Of a stretch of DNA of 64,000 nucleotides, positions 1 to 9,002 are shown in pieces. The notes under the pieces are model-generated. The model saw only the letters and a list, made by a program, of their open reading frames with translations. It was not told the origin of the DNA and searched no databases. A program made the translations under genes and the position numbers. The stretch lies in NCBI RefSeq assembly GCF_035440685.1, contig NZ_DAORMW010000001.1. One strand, written 5' to 3'. This DNA is from Accumulibacter appositus. Its GTDB lineage: Bacteria; Pseudomonadota; Gammaproteobacteria; Burkholderiales; Rhodocyclaceae. Position 1 is the stretch's first letter, and each line of letters opens with the position of its first letter.

Positions 1-1266
1 ACGAATTGTCGGATGGCGCTGCTGTTTCTCGATCTGGATGGCTTCAAGCGCATCAACGACACGCTTGGGCACAGCGCCGGCGACTGCCTGCTACAGACCG
101 TCGCCGACCGCCTGCAGGAAAAACTGCGCGCCGGTGCCTTCATTGCCCGACCGGCGCTTGACGAATCGAATCTGCACTTCGCACGCCTCGGCGGCGACGA
201 GTTCACCGTCGTTCTACCCGACGTCGACACCGCCGAGACAGCCTGCGTGGTCGCGCGCCGTATCCAGGCGCTGCTTGCCCAGCCAGCCCTGATCGGCGAA
301 CAGGAGATTGCGGTCACCTCGAGCATCGGTATCGCCCTCTTCCCCGACGACGGTACCGACGCCGTGACCCTGCTCAAGCACGCGGATACGGCGATGTATT
401 ACGCCAAGGAGCAGGGGCGAAACAACTGGCAACTGTATGAGCAAACACTGACCACGCGGACGACGGCACACCTGGCTCTGGAAGGCGACATTCGCAAGGG
501 CCTCGAACGCAGTGAATTTCGTCTGTTCTACCAGCCGCAGGTGCGTGCCGACGACGGCATGATCGTTGGCATGGAAGCACTGCTTCGCTGGCAGCATCCG
601 CAACACGGACTGGTATCGCCGGCACGTTTCATCCCGGTGGCCGAGGAAAGTGGCCTGATCGTCCCGATAGGGGAGTGGGTCCTCAATGCCGCCTGCAGCC
701 AGGTGCAGGAATGGCAGCTGCGTGGCCTGTTGGTGCCGCGGGTAGCGGTAAACGTCTCCGCACGCCAGCTTGGCGCAGTGGATTTCCTGGACAGCGTTGA
801 AGCGGCTATCGTCGCCACGGGCATCGCTGCCGACCGACTCGAACTGGAGTTGACCGAAAGCATTTTGATGGATCCGAAGGCCGAACGAATCAAGGGGCTC
901 TTTCGCCTGCGCGCAATGGGGGTGCACTTCTCGATCGACGATTTCGGCACTGGCTACTCATCGCTGTCCTACATCAAGCGCTTCCCGATCGGCACGCTGA
1001 AGATTGATCACAGCTTCGTCCGCGGCCTGCCGCAGGATGCTGACGATGCCGGTATCACCTCGGCGATTATTTCCATGGCCCGCAGCCTCGGTCTCGACGT
1101 AATTGCCGAAGGTGTCGAGACCTGCGAACAGCTGGACTTCCTGCGCCGTGCGCAATGCCCAAAGCTGCAAGGCTATCTGTTCAGTTACCCGCTGCCAGCA
1201 GAGGAGATGGAAGTGCTCCTGCGCCTCGGCCGCATCGCTCTGCCCACAACCGCTAGCGGAGAATGA
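1..1266 (+). CDS. GGDEF-EAL c-di-GMP protein, 5' truncated
   Basis: The reading frame is open back to base 1, and the first ATG (13) falls inside the conserved FLDLDGFKRIND segment of a GGDEF domain, so the true start lies upstream of the window. Counting from that ATG, GGDEF is at residues 60-64 (intact active site) and the EAL signature (MEALLRW) at about 187-193. The EAL domain keeps NVSARQL, ELTES, DDFGTGYSSL and AEGVET, the motifs expected of an active phosphodiesterase. The protein is therefore a cytoplasmic diguanylate cyclase and/or c-di-GMP phosphodiesterase; which activity dominates cannot be told. Any N-terminal sensor domain is outside the window. Confidence 0.93.
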   Translation, partial: TNCRMALLFLDLDGFKRINDTLGHSAGDCLLQTVADRLQEKLRAGAFIARPALDESNLHFARLGGDEFTVVLPDVDTAETACVVARRIQALLAQPALIGEQEIAVTSSIGIALFPDDGTDAVTLLKHADTAMYYAKEQGRNNWQLYEQTLTTRTTAHLALEGDIRKGLERSEFRLFYQPQVRADDGMIVGMEALLRWQHPQHGLVSPARFIPVAEESGLIVPIGEWVLNAACSQVQEWQLRGLLVPRVAVNVSARQLGAVDFLDSVEAAIVATGIAADRLELELTESILMDPKAERIKGLFRLRAMGVHFSIDDFGTGYSSLSYIKRFPIGTLKIDHSFVRGLPQDADDAGITSAIISMARSLGLDVIAEGVETCEQLDFLRRAQCPKLQGYLFSYPLPAEEMEVLLRLGRIALPTTASGE

Positions 1267-1442
1267 GCCAGGGTCCCGCGCAGGAACAGTGCCTGCCCCG
1301 CTTTGCACGCCGCGAGGGGTCGACCCGCGAGAGCTTTGCGGAAGGAGCAGGCAGCGGGTACTATCGGCCGCAACGCCAGCACTCACGGCAAAGCACGTTC
1401 TGCCATTCATGACTGCGCCCACCCTACACAAGGAATCCTGCC

Positions 1443-2087
1443 ATGACCGAAACCTCCACCCGTCCACCCCTGCGCGGCATCGTCGGCGAAGCCAGCAAAG
1501 GCAAGATTGGCGTCCTCGTCGAAGAACACTTCGACATGACCGAGTACCGCCTTTTCAATGACCTGTTCCCCAAGCACGGCTATCAGGTCGTCTATCTCTC
1601 GCATCTGTGGGGAAATGCAGAGCTGACTTTCGGTTCCAATCCCGACAACGGCTGGGTCGAAGAGCACGTCGTCGTCGAAACCGAAATCAATTCCGTCAAG
1701 CCGGCAGATTTCAAGGGCATCATCATCATCGGCGCGTACGCCAGCGACCGCCTGCGCTACCAGGTCGCGCCGCGCAAGGGCGAAGCGAATCAGGCGCCAG
1801 CGGTGGTCTTCATCCGCCAGGCGATGGCCACCGCCCGGCTGAAGATCGGTACCATCTGCCACAGCCTGTGGCTGCTCTGCGCCGACCGCGCACTGCTGCA
1901 GGGTCGCAAGGTCACCTGCGCCCACAACATCATTTGCGACGTCGAAAACGCCGGCGCGGAAGTCATCTATGGTCCCGAAGGCACCGTCGATCTGGTCGTC
2001 GACGACGACCTGATCACTGGCAAGCATCCGGGCATCACCGAGCAGTTCATCAAACGCTTCCTGAGTGAAATCGAGAAAGGGGCTTGA
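1443..2087 (+). CDS. DJ-1/PfpI family protein
   Basis: 214 residues, preceded by AAGGA about 8 nt before the ATG. It has the flavodoxin-like DJ-1/PfpI fold pattern: GKIGVLVEEHFDMTE near the N-terminus (conserved Glu at 27/28), IIIIGAYA near 95, and the nucleophile elbow GTICHS with Cys139-His140. Members act as cysteine amidases, glyoxalases/deglycases or stress chaperones; the sequence does not decide between these. It stands alone between the GGDEF-EAL gene (176 nt gap) and a methyltransferase gene (106 nt gap). Confidence 0.85.
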   Translation: MTETSTRPPLRGIVGEASKGKIGVLVEEHFDMTEYRLFNDLFPKHGYQVVYLSHLWGNAELTFGSNPDNGWVEEHVVVETEINSVKPADFKGIIIIGAYASDRLRYQVAPRKGEANQAPAVVFIRQAMATARLKIGTICHSLWLLCADRALLQGRKVTCAHNIICDVENAGAEVIYGPEGTVDLVVDDDLITGKHPGITEQFIKRFLSEIEKGA

Positions 2088-2193
2088 CCCGCTTCGGCCT
2101 GAGTCCCCCGACCTTTCTTATCGCCAGCCACGGCGGCGACTGCGCCACATGCCGGGCAGCGAACACCGCTGCTCTTGCCGACGAATGTGATCG

Positions 2194-3051
2194 ATGCCGA
2201 TGCCCGTCTCGGTCATAGAAAGCTATGACCGGTATTTCGCCAGCCGGCTGTATGACCAACGCTATCCGCGCGCGAACCCTTCGACGCTGGCCGTCGTGCT
2301 TGAGCAGCTTGGCAGGCAGGGCCGCAGAGTTCTCGACGTCGGCTGCGGCAACGGCCGTTATGCCGAAGCGCTGCTCGAACGAACGCCAGCGTCGATCGTC
2401 GCCTGCGACATCAGCCCGCGGGCGATCGGCGACTTGTCTTCACGTTACGCCGCCCACGTGGCGAGCGGACGCTTGCGTCCGCTGCTCGGCGATCTGTCGG
2501 TGGTGGCGAGCAGCCTTGGGCCGAACGAGAAGTTCGATCTGGTAATCATGCTCTTTGGCGTCCTTGCGCATATCTATTCGCGTGCGCTGCGCGGCGAGGC
2601 GCTCGCCGCAATTCGCGCCCTGCTCCGGCCGGGCGGGCGCATCGTGCTTACCGTGCCGAACGCCGCGCGACGCTTTTCCAGAGAACAGACGGCCGCCCGC
2701 AAGCTGATCCAGGCTGGACACCTCGAAGCGGGCGACATTCTCTACGAACGAGCCTCCGACGATGGCGTGGTCGAGATGTACTACCACCTGTATTCCCTGA
2801 AGGAATTCGTGCAGGAACTCGAGCAATGGGGATTTCGCATACGCCAGGTCGGCGCCGAAAGCGTTCTTCCGGAAAGTGGCGTCGTGCGCTCGACGCTGCT
2901 GGGCAAGCTCGACGGCGTGCTGACAACCCTGCTACCCCTGCGCTATGCCTATGGCTTTCTCGCCGTCGCCGAAGTTGCCAACGAGGAAGACGCGACTGAG
3001 TACCTACCGCCGCCCATGCCTCGGCCACCCGCTCCCGGCAAGGCAGAGTAA
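2194..3051 (+). CDS. Class I SAM-dependent methyltransferase
   Basis: 285 residues. Motif I is VLDVGCGNGR at 46-55, followed by the acidic residue of motif II (ACDIS) and a GGRIVLTVPN segment, so this is a Rossmann-type S-adenosylmethionine methyltransferase. The substrate is unknown. The C-terminal tail is proline-rich (PPPMPRPPAPG). The next gene starts 8 nt after its stop, so it probably heads the co-transcribed run reaching to the phosphatase at 8264; a link to that transporter/phosphatase set is inferred from spacing only. A second in-frame ATG two codons downstream (2200) could also be used. Confidence 0.82.
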   Translation: MPMPVSVIESYDRYFASRLYDQRYPRANPSTLAVVLEQLGRQGRRVLDVGCGNGRYAEALLERTPASIVACDISPRAIGDLSSRYAAHVASGRLRPLLGDLSVVASSLGPNEKFDLVIMLFGVLAHIYSRALRGEALAAIRALLRPGGRIVLTVPNAARRFSREQTAARKLIQAGHLEAGDILYERASDDGVVEMYYHLYSLKEFVQELEQWGFRIRQVGAESVLPESGVVRSTLLGKLDGVLTTLLPLRYAYGFLAVAEVANEEDATEYLPPPMPRPPAPGKAE

Positions 3052-3059
3052 AGGCGGGC

Positions 3060-4691
3060 ATGGCTCGCGGTCGGCTGTTTCTGGCTAGCTGCCTGCTGGC
3101 CTTGATTGCCCTCGGTGCCGGCGGGAACGCGCTCGCCACGGCGAGCCAGCGCCCAGCGGCTGACCGGCTCGATCTGATCGAGAAGCGCGGCCTCCTGATT
3201 GCCGGTGTCAAGTCCGACTATCCGCCGTTCGGCATGCGCGACGCCGAAGGCCGCTTGATTGGCTTCGAGGCCGATCTGGCCGCCGAACTCGCGCGCCGGC
3301 TCGGCGTGCGCCTGCAACTGGTGGCGGTAACTTCCACCAACCGCCTGCAAAAACTCGAGGAAGGAGCAATCGATGTCGTCGTCGCCACGCTCGGCGACAC
3401 GGCGCAGCGCCGCCAGATAGCGACCCTGGTCGAGCCCGGCTACTACGCCAGCGGCGCGACGGTCGTGGCACCTCCGAACAGCCACCTGTCGACCTGGGCC
3501 GACCTGCGCGGCAAGAAAGTCTGTGCCACGCAAGGCGCCTACTTCAATCGACCGATGGCGCAACGTTTTCTGCTCGAATTGCAGGTCTTCAACGGGACGC
3601 GCGACACCCGTCTGGCGCTGCGCGACGGGCGCTGCGTGGCCTGGCTTTACGACGACACCGGTATCCTCGGCATTCTCGCCGATGCCGAACTGGCGAACTA
3701 CGAAACGCCACTGCCGTCGATGATGATCTCGCCATGGGCGATCGCCCTGGCCGCCAGCGAACGCGGCTCGCGGCTAGAACACGCGATCTCGGACACGGTT
3801 GCCGACTGGCACCGCAGCGGCTGGCTGATCGCCAGCGAGCGGCACTGGGCGATCAAACCCAGCCAGTTCCTGGTCGACATGCGCGAGCTCTGGACGCGGC
3901 AACAGCCGGACGGTCGCCCGCTCTGCGCCCGCGACGCCGGCACCAAGCAATGGCCGGCCGCATGCCGCAACAAGCAGCTGCTCAGCTCGGCGGATGTCGA
4001 CGGCATCCAGCGCCTCGGCCTGATGCTCAAGGAACAATCAGGCTTTGACCTGAGCATCATCCACGACGCCTACGATCGCAAGCTTTTCCTGCACGGCCTC
4101 TGGATGACACTGCAACTGATGCTGGCCTGCATCACCGGCAGCCTGACCGTCGGCTGCCTCGGTGCCCTGGCGGCGGAGGCCGGACTGCCACTGCTGCGCG
4201 GCCTGGTACGTTTCTCGGCCGCGCTCGGCCGCATGACGCCGCCGCTGCTGCTGATCTACCTGGTTTTCTTCGGCATCGGCCACGTCGTCGTCAGTCGCTT
4301 CGGCTGGACTTTCGACGGCGCCGCGATCGCCATCGTCTGCCTTTCGGTGTACACCGGCTGCGCCATCGTCGCGGCGCTGCTCGACGCGGTCGCCGTCCTC
4401 AAGGGGCAGCAGGCCAGCTTCAGGCTCGGCTGGCGGACGCTGGCAGCGGCCCTGCGCCTGGCCTACACCCCGGTGGTCGCGTCGCTGATCAATGTCGTCA
4501 AGGCGACCGGCATGGCCAGCGTCATCGCCGTCCCTGAGCTGGTCTCGGCAGCGACCGCCATCGTCGCCGAACGCGGCAACGCGGCGGTCATGATGAATGT
4601 GCTGATGATCAGCTATTTCCTGCTGGTGCTGGCCGTTGTCCAGTTCTTCAACTATCTCGAACGCAGGGTTCTACAGCATGGCCGGCACTGA
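3060..4691 (+). CDS. Amino-acid-type ABC substrate-binding protein fused to permease
   Basis: 543 residues. Residues 1-27 look like a signal peptide. About 35-270 is a family 3 periplasmic binding domain (LIAGVKSDYPPFG, GFEADLAAELARRLG, VVVATLGDT). After a linker, about 340-540 holds several membrane helices with an EAA-like loop (INVVKATGMASVIAVPELVSA) typical of polar amino-acid permeases (GltJ/GlnP type). Fused binding-protein/permeases exist (GlnPQ-like), but here the next genes are another permease and another binding protein with no ATP-binding subunit. The substrate is probably a polar amino acid (inference from family). Confidence 0.82.
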   Translation: MARGRLFLASCLLALIALGAGGNALATASQRPAADRLDLIEKRGLLIAGVKSDYPPFGMRDAEGRLIGFEADLAAELARRLGVRLQLVAVTSTNRLQKLEEGAIDVVVATLGDTAQRRQIATLVEPGYYASGATVVAPPNSHLSTWADLRGKKVCATQGAYFNRPMAQRFLLELQVFNGTRDTRLALRDGRCVAWLYDDTGILGILADAELANYETPLPSMMISPWAIALAASERGSRLEHAISDTVADWHRSGWLIASERHWAIKPSQFLVDMRELWTRQQPDGRPLCARDAGTKQWPAACRNKQLLSSADVDGIQRLGLMLKEQSGFDLSIIHDAYDRKLFLHGLWMTLQLMLACITGSLTVGCLGALAAEAGLPLLRGLVRFSAALGRMTPPLLLIYLVFFGIGHVVVSRFGWTFDGAAIAIVCLSVYTGCAIVAALLDAVAVLKGQQASFRLGWRTLAAALRLAYTPVVASLINVVKATGMASVIAVPELVSAATAIVAERGNAAVMMNVLMISYFLLVLAVVQFFNYLERRVLQHGRH

Positions 4692-5322
4692 GGTCCTCAG
4701 CATGCTGTGGACGTGGACGCCTTTCCTGGCCGGCGGCTTCGCGTGGAACATCCTGATTTCCCTGGTGGCGATGCTCATCGGCACGGTCTTCGGTGCGCTT
4801 CTCGCGCGCCTGCGCCTTTCCGGACGGGGACCGCTGGCACACGCCAGCCTGCTGCTCACCGAACTGACGCGCAACATCCCGACCTTCGTCTTCCTGTTCT
4901 ATCTGGCTTTTCTGATTCCGACGGAATTCGCAGTCGCCGGCCAGCTCTACGCTTTTCCGGTCTGGCTCAAGGCCTCGCTAGCGCTCTCGGTGGCAGTCAT
5001 CGGCTTCGTCTCCGACAACCTCCTGGTCGCCCTGCGCCACCGGCAAAGCCACAACCACGCGGCAGCACTGCTGTTCATCCCCAGCTGGACGACCTACCTG
5101 CTGATCATCATCATGGCCTCGAGCACCGCTTCGGTGATCGGCGTCGGTGAAATCGTCTCGCGCTGCAATGTCGTCATCGCCGCGGTCGGCGGCGATGAGA
5201 CCATGCTCTGGGTTTACACTTACGCCATCGGCTACTTCCTGCTCTTCTGCCTGCCGCTGAACGCGGCAATGGGCTACACGCGCAAGCGCCTCCTGGCACG
5301 CATCCACGCGGCGGCGTCTTGA
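4678..5322 (+). CDS. Polar amino-acid ABC permease (GltJ/GltK-like)
   Basis: 214 residues from ATG 4678, overlapping the previous gene by 14 nt. An upstream in-frame ATG at 4636 would overlap by 56 nt and adds a polar tail with no membrane signal; ATG 4702 is a third option. Membrane helices include FAWNILISLVAMLIGTVFGALLARLR and NIPTFVFLFYLAFLI, and the cytoplasmic EAA-type loop is replaced by MASSTASVIGVGEIVSRCNVV. LTELTRNIPTFV is characteristic of His/Glu/Gln-type permeases. It is likely the heterodimer partner of the fused permease upstream. No ABC ATPase gene is nearby. Confidence 0.82.
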   Translation: MAGTEVLSMLWTWTPFLAGGFAWNILISLVAMLIGTVFGALLARLRLSGRGPLAHASLLLTELTRNIPTFVFLFYLAFLIPTEFAVAGQLYAFPVWLKASLALSVAVIGFVSDNLLVALRHRQSHNHAAALLFIPSWTTYLLIIIMASSTASVIGVGEIVSRCNVVIAAVGGDETMLWVYTYAIGYFLLFCLPLNAAMGYTRKRLLARIHAAAS

Positions 5323-6272
5323 GCGGCCAGCGACCTCTGGGGAAAACATTGAAAGCGATTGCTGCCCTTCTTCGTCCTGCCCGTCGTTGCCTGCCCGCCT
5401 TTTCCTGGGCGGCGCTGCTGGCGCTCGCCGTGCATGGCCCGCTGCATGCCGAGCCGGTCCTCGAACGCATCAGGAACAGCGGCGTCCTCAACGCCGGCAC
5501 CCGCGCCGACGCCATGCCCTTCGGCTACACGGTCAAGAAAGCCGGCGAAAGCGACCCGCGTCTGGTCGGTTTTTCGGTCGACCTGATCGAAGAAATCCGC
5601 AAGAAGCTAAGCAAGAAGTTGGGCCGCGAAATCGAAACCCGGCTGCGCACGACGACCGCCACCGACCGCATTGAACTGGTCGCCAGCCAAGCCATCGACA
5701 TCGAATGCGGGATCACCACTCCGACCTGGGAACGTCAGAAAGCAGTCGATTTCTCGATCCCCTTCTTCGGCAACGGCACGCGCATCATGGTCCTGCGCTC
5801 GACCGACAAGGGCTTGGGCGGTCTGCATGGCCGACGCATTGGCGTCGCTGCCGGAACAACCACCGAAGCCATTCTCAAACAGCATGTGCCGGATGCAGTC
5901 ATCGTCGAAGTGCCGGACATGGCCAGCGGCTTCGAAATGTTCGCCAGGGGCGAACTCGACGGCCTGGCCAACATCGGCATCGTCCTGCGTGCGATGGTCG
6001 AGAACAGCCCGCTGAAGAGCAAGGTCACCTTGCTGCCGCGCACCGAGGAGCTGTCCTACGAAGCAATGGCTTGCAGCCTGCCGCAAAACGACTCCGAATG
6101 GCGGGCCTTGGTGAACGAGGTTCTTGCCGACCTCCTCGACGGCGTCGACCAGTATCGCGGGGGCTATTTCGAGATCTACGACAAATGGTTCGGACCGCGC
6201 GGGGTGGTCTATTTCCCGCTCGACTACACCGTCGCGCAGCGGCTGTCGGCGTCGATCATCTGGCTCAAGTAG
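5319..6272 (+). CDS. Periplasmic amino-acid-type substrate-binding protein (family 3)
   Basis: 317 residues from TTG 5319, which overlaps the preceding stop as TTGA; a second TTG at 5349, preceded by GGGGAAAA, is equally plausible. The N-terminus has a signal peptide ending near PLHAEP. SBP_bac_3 features: ERIRNSGVLNAGTRADAMPFGY, GFSVDLIEEIRKKL, DIECGITTPTWERQKAVDFSIPFF. It resembles glutamate/aspartate-binding GltI. It lies between the permeases and a membrane phosphatase gene (12 nt gap), which suggests it could deliver a ligand signal to either. Confidence 0.87.
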   Translation: MSGQRPLGKTLKAIAALLRPARRCLPAFSWAALLALAVHGPLHAEPVLERIRNSGVLNAGTRADAMPFGYTVKKAGESDPRLVGFSVDLIEEIRKKLSKKLGREIETRLRTTTATDRIELVASQAIDIECGITTPTWERQKAVDFSIPFFGNGTRIMVLRSTDKGLGGLHGRRIGVAAGTTTEAILKQHVPDAVIVEVPDMASGFEMFARGELDGLANIGIVLRAMVENSPLKSKVTLLPRTEELSYEAMACSLPQNDSEWRALVNEVLADLLDGVDQYRGGYFEIYDKWFGPRGVVYFPLDYTVAQRLSASIIWLK

Positions 6273-6284
6273 AGCCCCTTCGCC

Positions 6285-8264
6285 ATGACTCTGCGCCGCC
6301 GCCTTTTTCTCCTGGTCACGACGATCATCTTCATCGGCCTGCCGAGTACCGCCGGCGTATTCGCCTATGTTTCCTGGCAGTCGGTGTTGCAGCGGACCGA
6401 AAGCGAGGGCAGGCTGATTGCACAAACCCTCGCCCAGTCGGTCACCTTCATCCAGCAGGTGCCCGCCGTGATCAACCAGATCGTCAACAAGGAGCAGCGC
6501 ACGCAGGCCGATATCCTTGCCCAGCTGACGCAACTTGCGCGCCGGAAAGGCGCGCCCGCCGAAGAGATCAACTACGCCCTGCGCACCATTGCCGCCACTA
6601 ACGACATTCCCGAGATCTGGGTGACCGACGGCGACGGCAAGCCGCTGTTCTGGTCCCTCGACGACATCGACGCGACCATCGCCGCGGACTCCGGCCTGAC
6701 TCTGCGACCGCAGTTCGGGCCGCTACTGCACGGACAGCAGTTCAGCGTATCGACCGATCTGATTTACCGTGACCTCGATCACCGCGAACTCTACTATGGC
6801 GCCGTAGCGCTGCCAGATCGCCAGGGCATGGCGCTGATCGCCCGTCTGCCGAGCCGTGCCAACCGCATCATTCGCAGCGTCGGCCTCAAACGAATGGTGG
6901 AAACGGTTCTCTCGGCGGCGCAAATCGACACCATCTGGATTTTTGACGAGCGGCTCGAAGCTTTGGCGGCGACCTCAGACCCGCGTACCAAGACCACCAC
7001 CATCCTCAGCGAGACCGAACGCAGCTTCGTCGAAACGGTGATCAACACCAGCGCGCCGGCGTCCTATCTCGAAAACAGCAGCTTCCACAAGGCCCTCTTC
7101 CAGCAGGCATTCCTGTACGTTGCAGCGCCAATTTTCGGCGCCGACGGTTTGCCGAATGGCGCCGCCCTGATGCGCCTGCCGGTCAACATGCAGGCGGAGA
7201 TGAGTTCGCTGTTGCGCGTCGGCGGCGGCGTGACCGTGCTCATGCTGCTAATCGGCATGGCCCTGGCCCTGCCCTTCCTGAACCGCATCGTCCGGCCGCT
7301 GTCGCAGCTGACCCTGCAAACCCATCGCCTGGTGGAGCACAACTTCGATCCCGACCAGGAGATGCACGCCGAACTGCTCAAGATCTCGGAGAAGCGCAAG
7401 GACGAGGTGGGCTATCTGGGTAACGCGCTGTATTCGATGGTCACCACGCTGAAGGCCTATATCGCCGACCTCAAGGCAACGACCGCCGCCAAAGAGCGCA
7501 TCGAAGGCGAGATGTCGGCAGCGCGTGATATCCAGATGGGCATGCTGCCGCGCGTCTTCGGCTCGCCGCCGGACGCCCGCTTCGATCTGCATGCCGTGCT
7601 CGAGCCAGCCAAGGCCGTCGGTGGCGACCTCTTCGACTTCTTCCTGCTCGACGAGCGCCGCCTGTTCTTCCTGATCGGTGACGTCTCCGACAAAGGTGTG
7701 CCGGCAGCGCTGTTCATGGCCGTAAGCAAGACCCTGTTCACCGTCGAAGCCAGGCGCGACTCGAGTTCGGTCGCCGCGATCATGGAACGGGTCAACCGCA
7801 GCCTCTGCGAAAACAATCCGGAAGGCATGTTCGTCACTGTCTTCGCCGGCATTCTCGACCTGGAAAGCGGTGAAATCAGTTGCAGTGACGGCGGCCACGA
7901 ACTGCCCTTTGCCCTGCGCCGCGATGGCCGCGCAGAAATGCTCGAAAAGAAGAAGGGCGGTCTGGTGCTGGGCTTTGTTGCCGATAGCGTTTACCGCAAC
8001 GACATCATCCGCCTGCAGCCTGGCGAAGCGCTGGTGATCTATACCGATGGGGTCACCGAAGCGATGAATAGGGAGCACGCGTTGTTCAAGGAAGAGCGCC
8101 TGGGTGAGACGCTGACGACGATCCCGCATGCCTGCCCCGCGCGCACGATCATCGACCAGGTGATGGGCGCCGTACGCGCCTTCGTCGGCAGCCACCCGCA
8201 AAGCGATGACATCACCCTGCTGGCACTGCGCTGGCATGGCTCGGGCCGTTCCGGGAAGGGGTGA
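6285..8264 (+). CDS. Membrane SpoIIE/RsbU-type PP2C serine phosphatase with HAMP
   Basis: 659 residues. TM1 is at about 8-28, then a roughly 275-residue periplasmic sensor region, TM2 at about 305-327, HAMP (RIVRPLSQLTLQTHRLVEHN), a short coiled segment, and a SpoIIE/PP2C domain at about 415-655. Metal-binding acidic motifs are intact: VGGDLFDFF, GDVSDKGVPAALFM, IYTDGVTEAM and SDDITLLAL. Such enzymes dephosphorylate Ser-phosphorylated STAS proteins in partner-switching modules. Two STAS proteins and an RsbW-like kinase lie at 10.9-14.2 kb and are the obvious partners (inference). It follows the binding-protein gene by 12 nt. Confidence 0.92.
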   Translation: MTLRRRLFLLVTTIIFIGLPSTAGVFAYVSWQSVLQRTESEGRLIAQTLAQSVTFIQQVPAVINQIVNKEQRTQADILAQLTQLARRKGAPAEEINYALRTIAATNDIPEIWVTDGDGKPLFWSLDDIDATIAADSGLTLRPQFGPLLHGQQFSVSTDLIYRDLDHRELYYGAVALPDRQGMALIARLPSRANRIIRSVGLKRMVETVLSAAQIDTIWIFDERLEALAATSDPRTKTTTILSETERSFVETVINTSAPASYLENSSFHKALFQQAFLYVAAPIFGADGLPNGAALMRLPVNMQAEMSSLLRVGGGVTVLMLLIGMALALPFLNRIVRPLSQLTLQTHRLVEHNFDPDQEMHAELLKISEKRKDEVGYLGNALYSMVTTLKAYIADLKATTAAKERIEGEMSAARDIQMGMLPRVFGSPPDARFDLHAVLEPAKAVGGDLFDFFLLDERRLFFLIGDVSDKGVPAALFMAVSKTLFTVEARRDSSSVAAIMERVNRSLCENNPEGMFVTVFAGILDLESGEISCSDGGHELPFALRRDGRAEMLEKKKGGLVLGFVADSVYRNDIIRLQPGEALVIYTDGVTEAMNREHALFKEERLGETLTTIPHACPARTIIDQVMGAVRAFVGSHPQSDDITLLALRWHGSGRSGKG

Positions 8265-8286
8265 GAAGCGGAGCGCGGCGCACGCC

Positions 8287-8811
8287 CTACGTGCTCGCCG
8301 CGACCTCGGGAAGCTCGATGATGCGCGGCCGATGCCGCACCTGCTCGAGAAATTTCAACAGGTCGCCGATGGCGATGGTGGTCGTGCGGTCATTTCTGAG
8401 CGGGTGGCAGTTGAGCAGCTCGCATTCCAGCACGCGCCGCTCCAGGACGACGCAGACCTCGCCGTGCACATCGTTGATGGCCGCGAAAGGCGATACCGCC
8501 CCGGGGACAACGCCCAGCAAGCGCGCCAGATCCTGTTCGGCGGCAAAGGAGAAGCGCGGCGCCTGCAGCAGGCTGGCCGCGGTACGCAGGTCGACGCGCG
8601 TCTGCTCCAGCGCCACCAGCAGCCAGTAGCCGCCCTTTTTGTCCTTCAGAAATAGGCTCTTGGCGTGGCCACCCGGCAGATTGCCGCGCAGGCGCTTGCT
8701 GTCGTCTATCGTTCGCAGCGGCGGATGCTCGACATTGCCGGTTACAATGCCCAAGGCATCGAGCATGCTCATCAAATTCTGGCTATCGTGTGCGGGCATG
8801 GGAGTCCTCAA
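8287..8811 (-). CDS. PrdX/YbaK-type prolyl-tRNA synthetase-associated deacylase
   Basis: 174 residues on the minus strand, convergent with the phosphatase gene (22 nt gap). The fold is that of free-standing aminoacyl-tRNA editing proteins (YbaK/ProX/PrdX): LRGNLPGGHAKSLFLKDKKG, ARLLGVVPGAVSPFAAIND, and the C-terminal CHPLRNDRTTTIAIGDLLKFL signature. PrdX-type members hydrolyse mischarged Ala-tRNA-Pro in trans. It is a single housekeeping-type gene with no evident tie to the surrounding module. An internal Met at residue 5 (8799) could be the start instead. Confidence 0.85.
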   Translation of the reverse strand: MRTPMPAHDSQNLMSMLDALGIVTGNVEHPPLRTIDDSKRLRGNLPGGHAKSLFLKDKKGGYWLLVALEQTRVDLRTAASLLQAPRFSFAAEQDLARLLGVVPGAVSPFAAINDVHGEVCVVLERRVLECELLNCHPLRNDRTTTIAIGDLLKFLEQVRHRPRIIELPEVAAST

Positions 8812-9002
8812 GTAGGCGGTTCTTCGACGCTGACAGGCAGCGCGGCCAGCCCGCTCAGCGAGCGAGCAAAATCATGATTTATCGATGCAAGACGGCACGG
8901 CAGGCAAACGGCAATTAGCAGTTGACCACCCGTCGAAGTCGCGGCTAAGGTAGCGGCAGAATTCAGGCTGTACAACAAATTCCATAATCGCGAGGAGCAG
9001 TC

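Noticed and set aside
5607..8237. Minus-strand open frames of about 310-330 codons opposite the binding protein and phosphatase genes
   Set aside because: Shadows; the plus-strand frames carry complete SBP_bac_3 and SpoIIE motifs.
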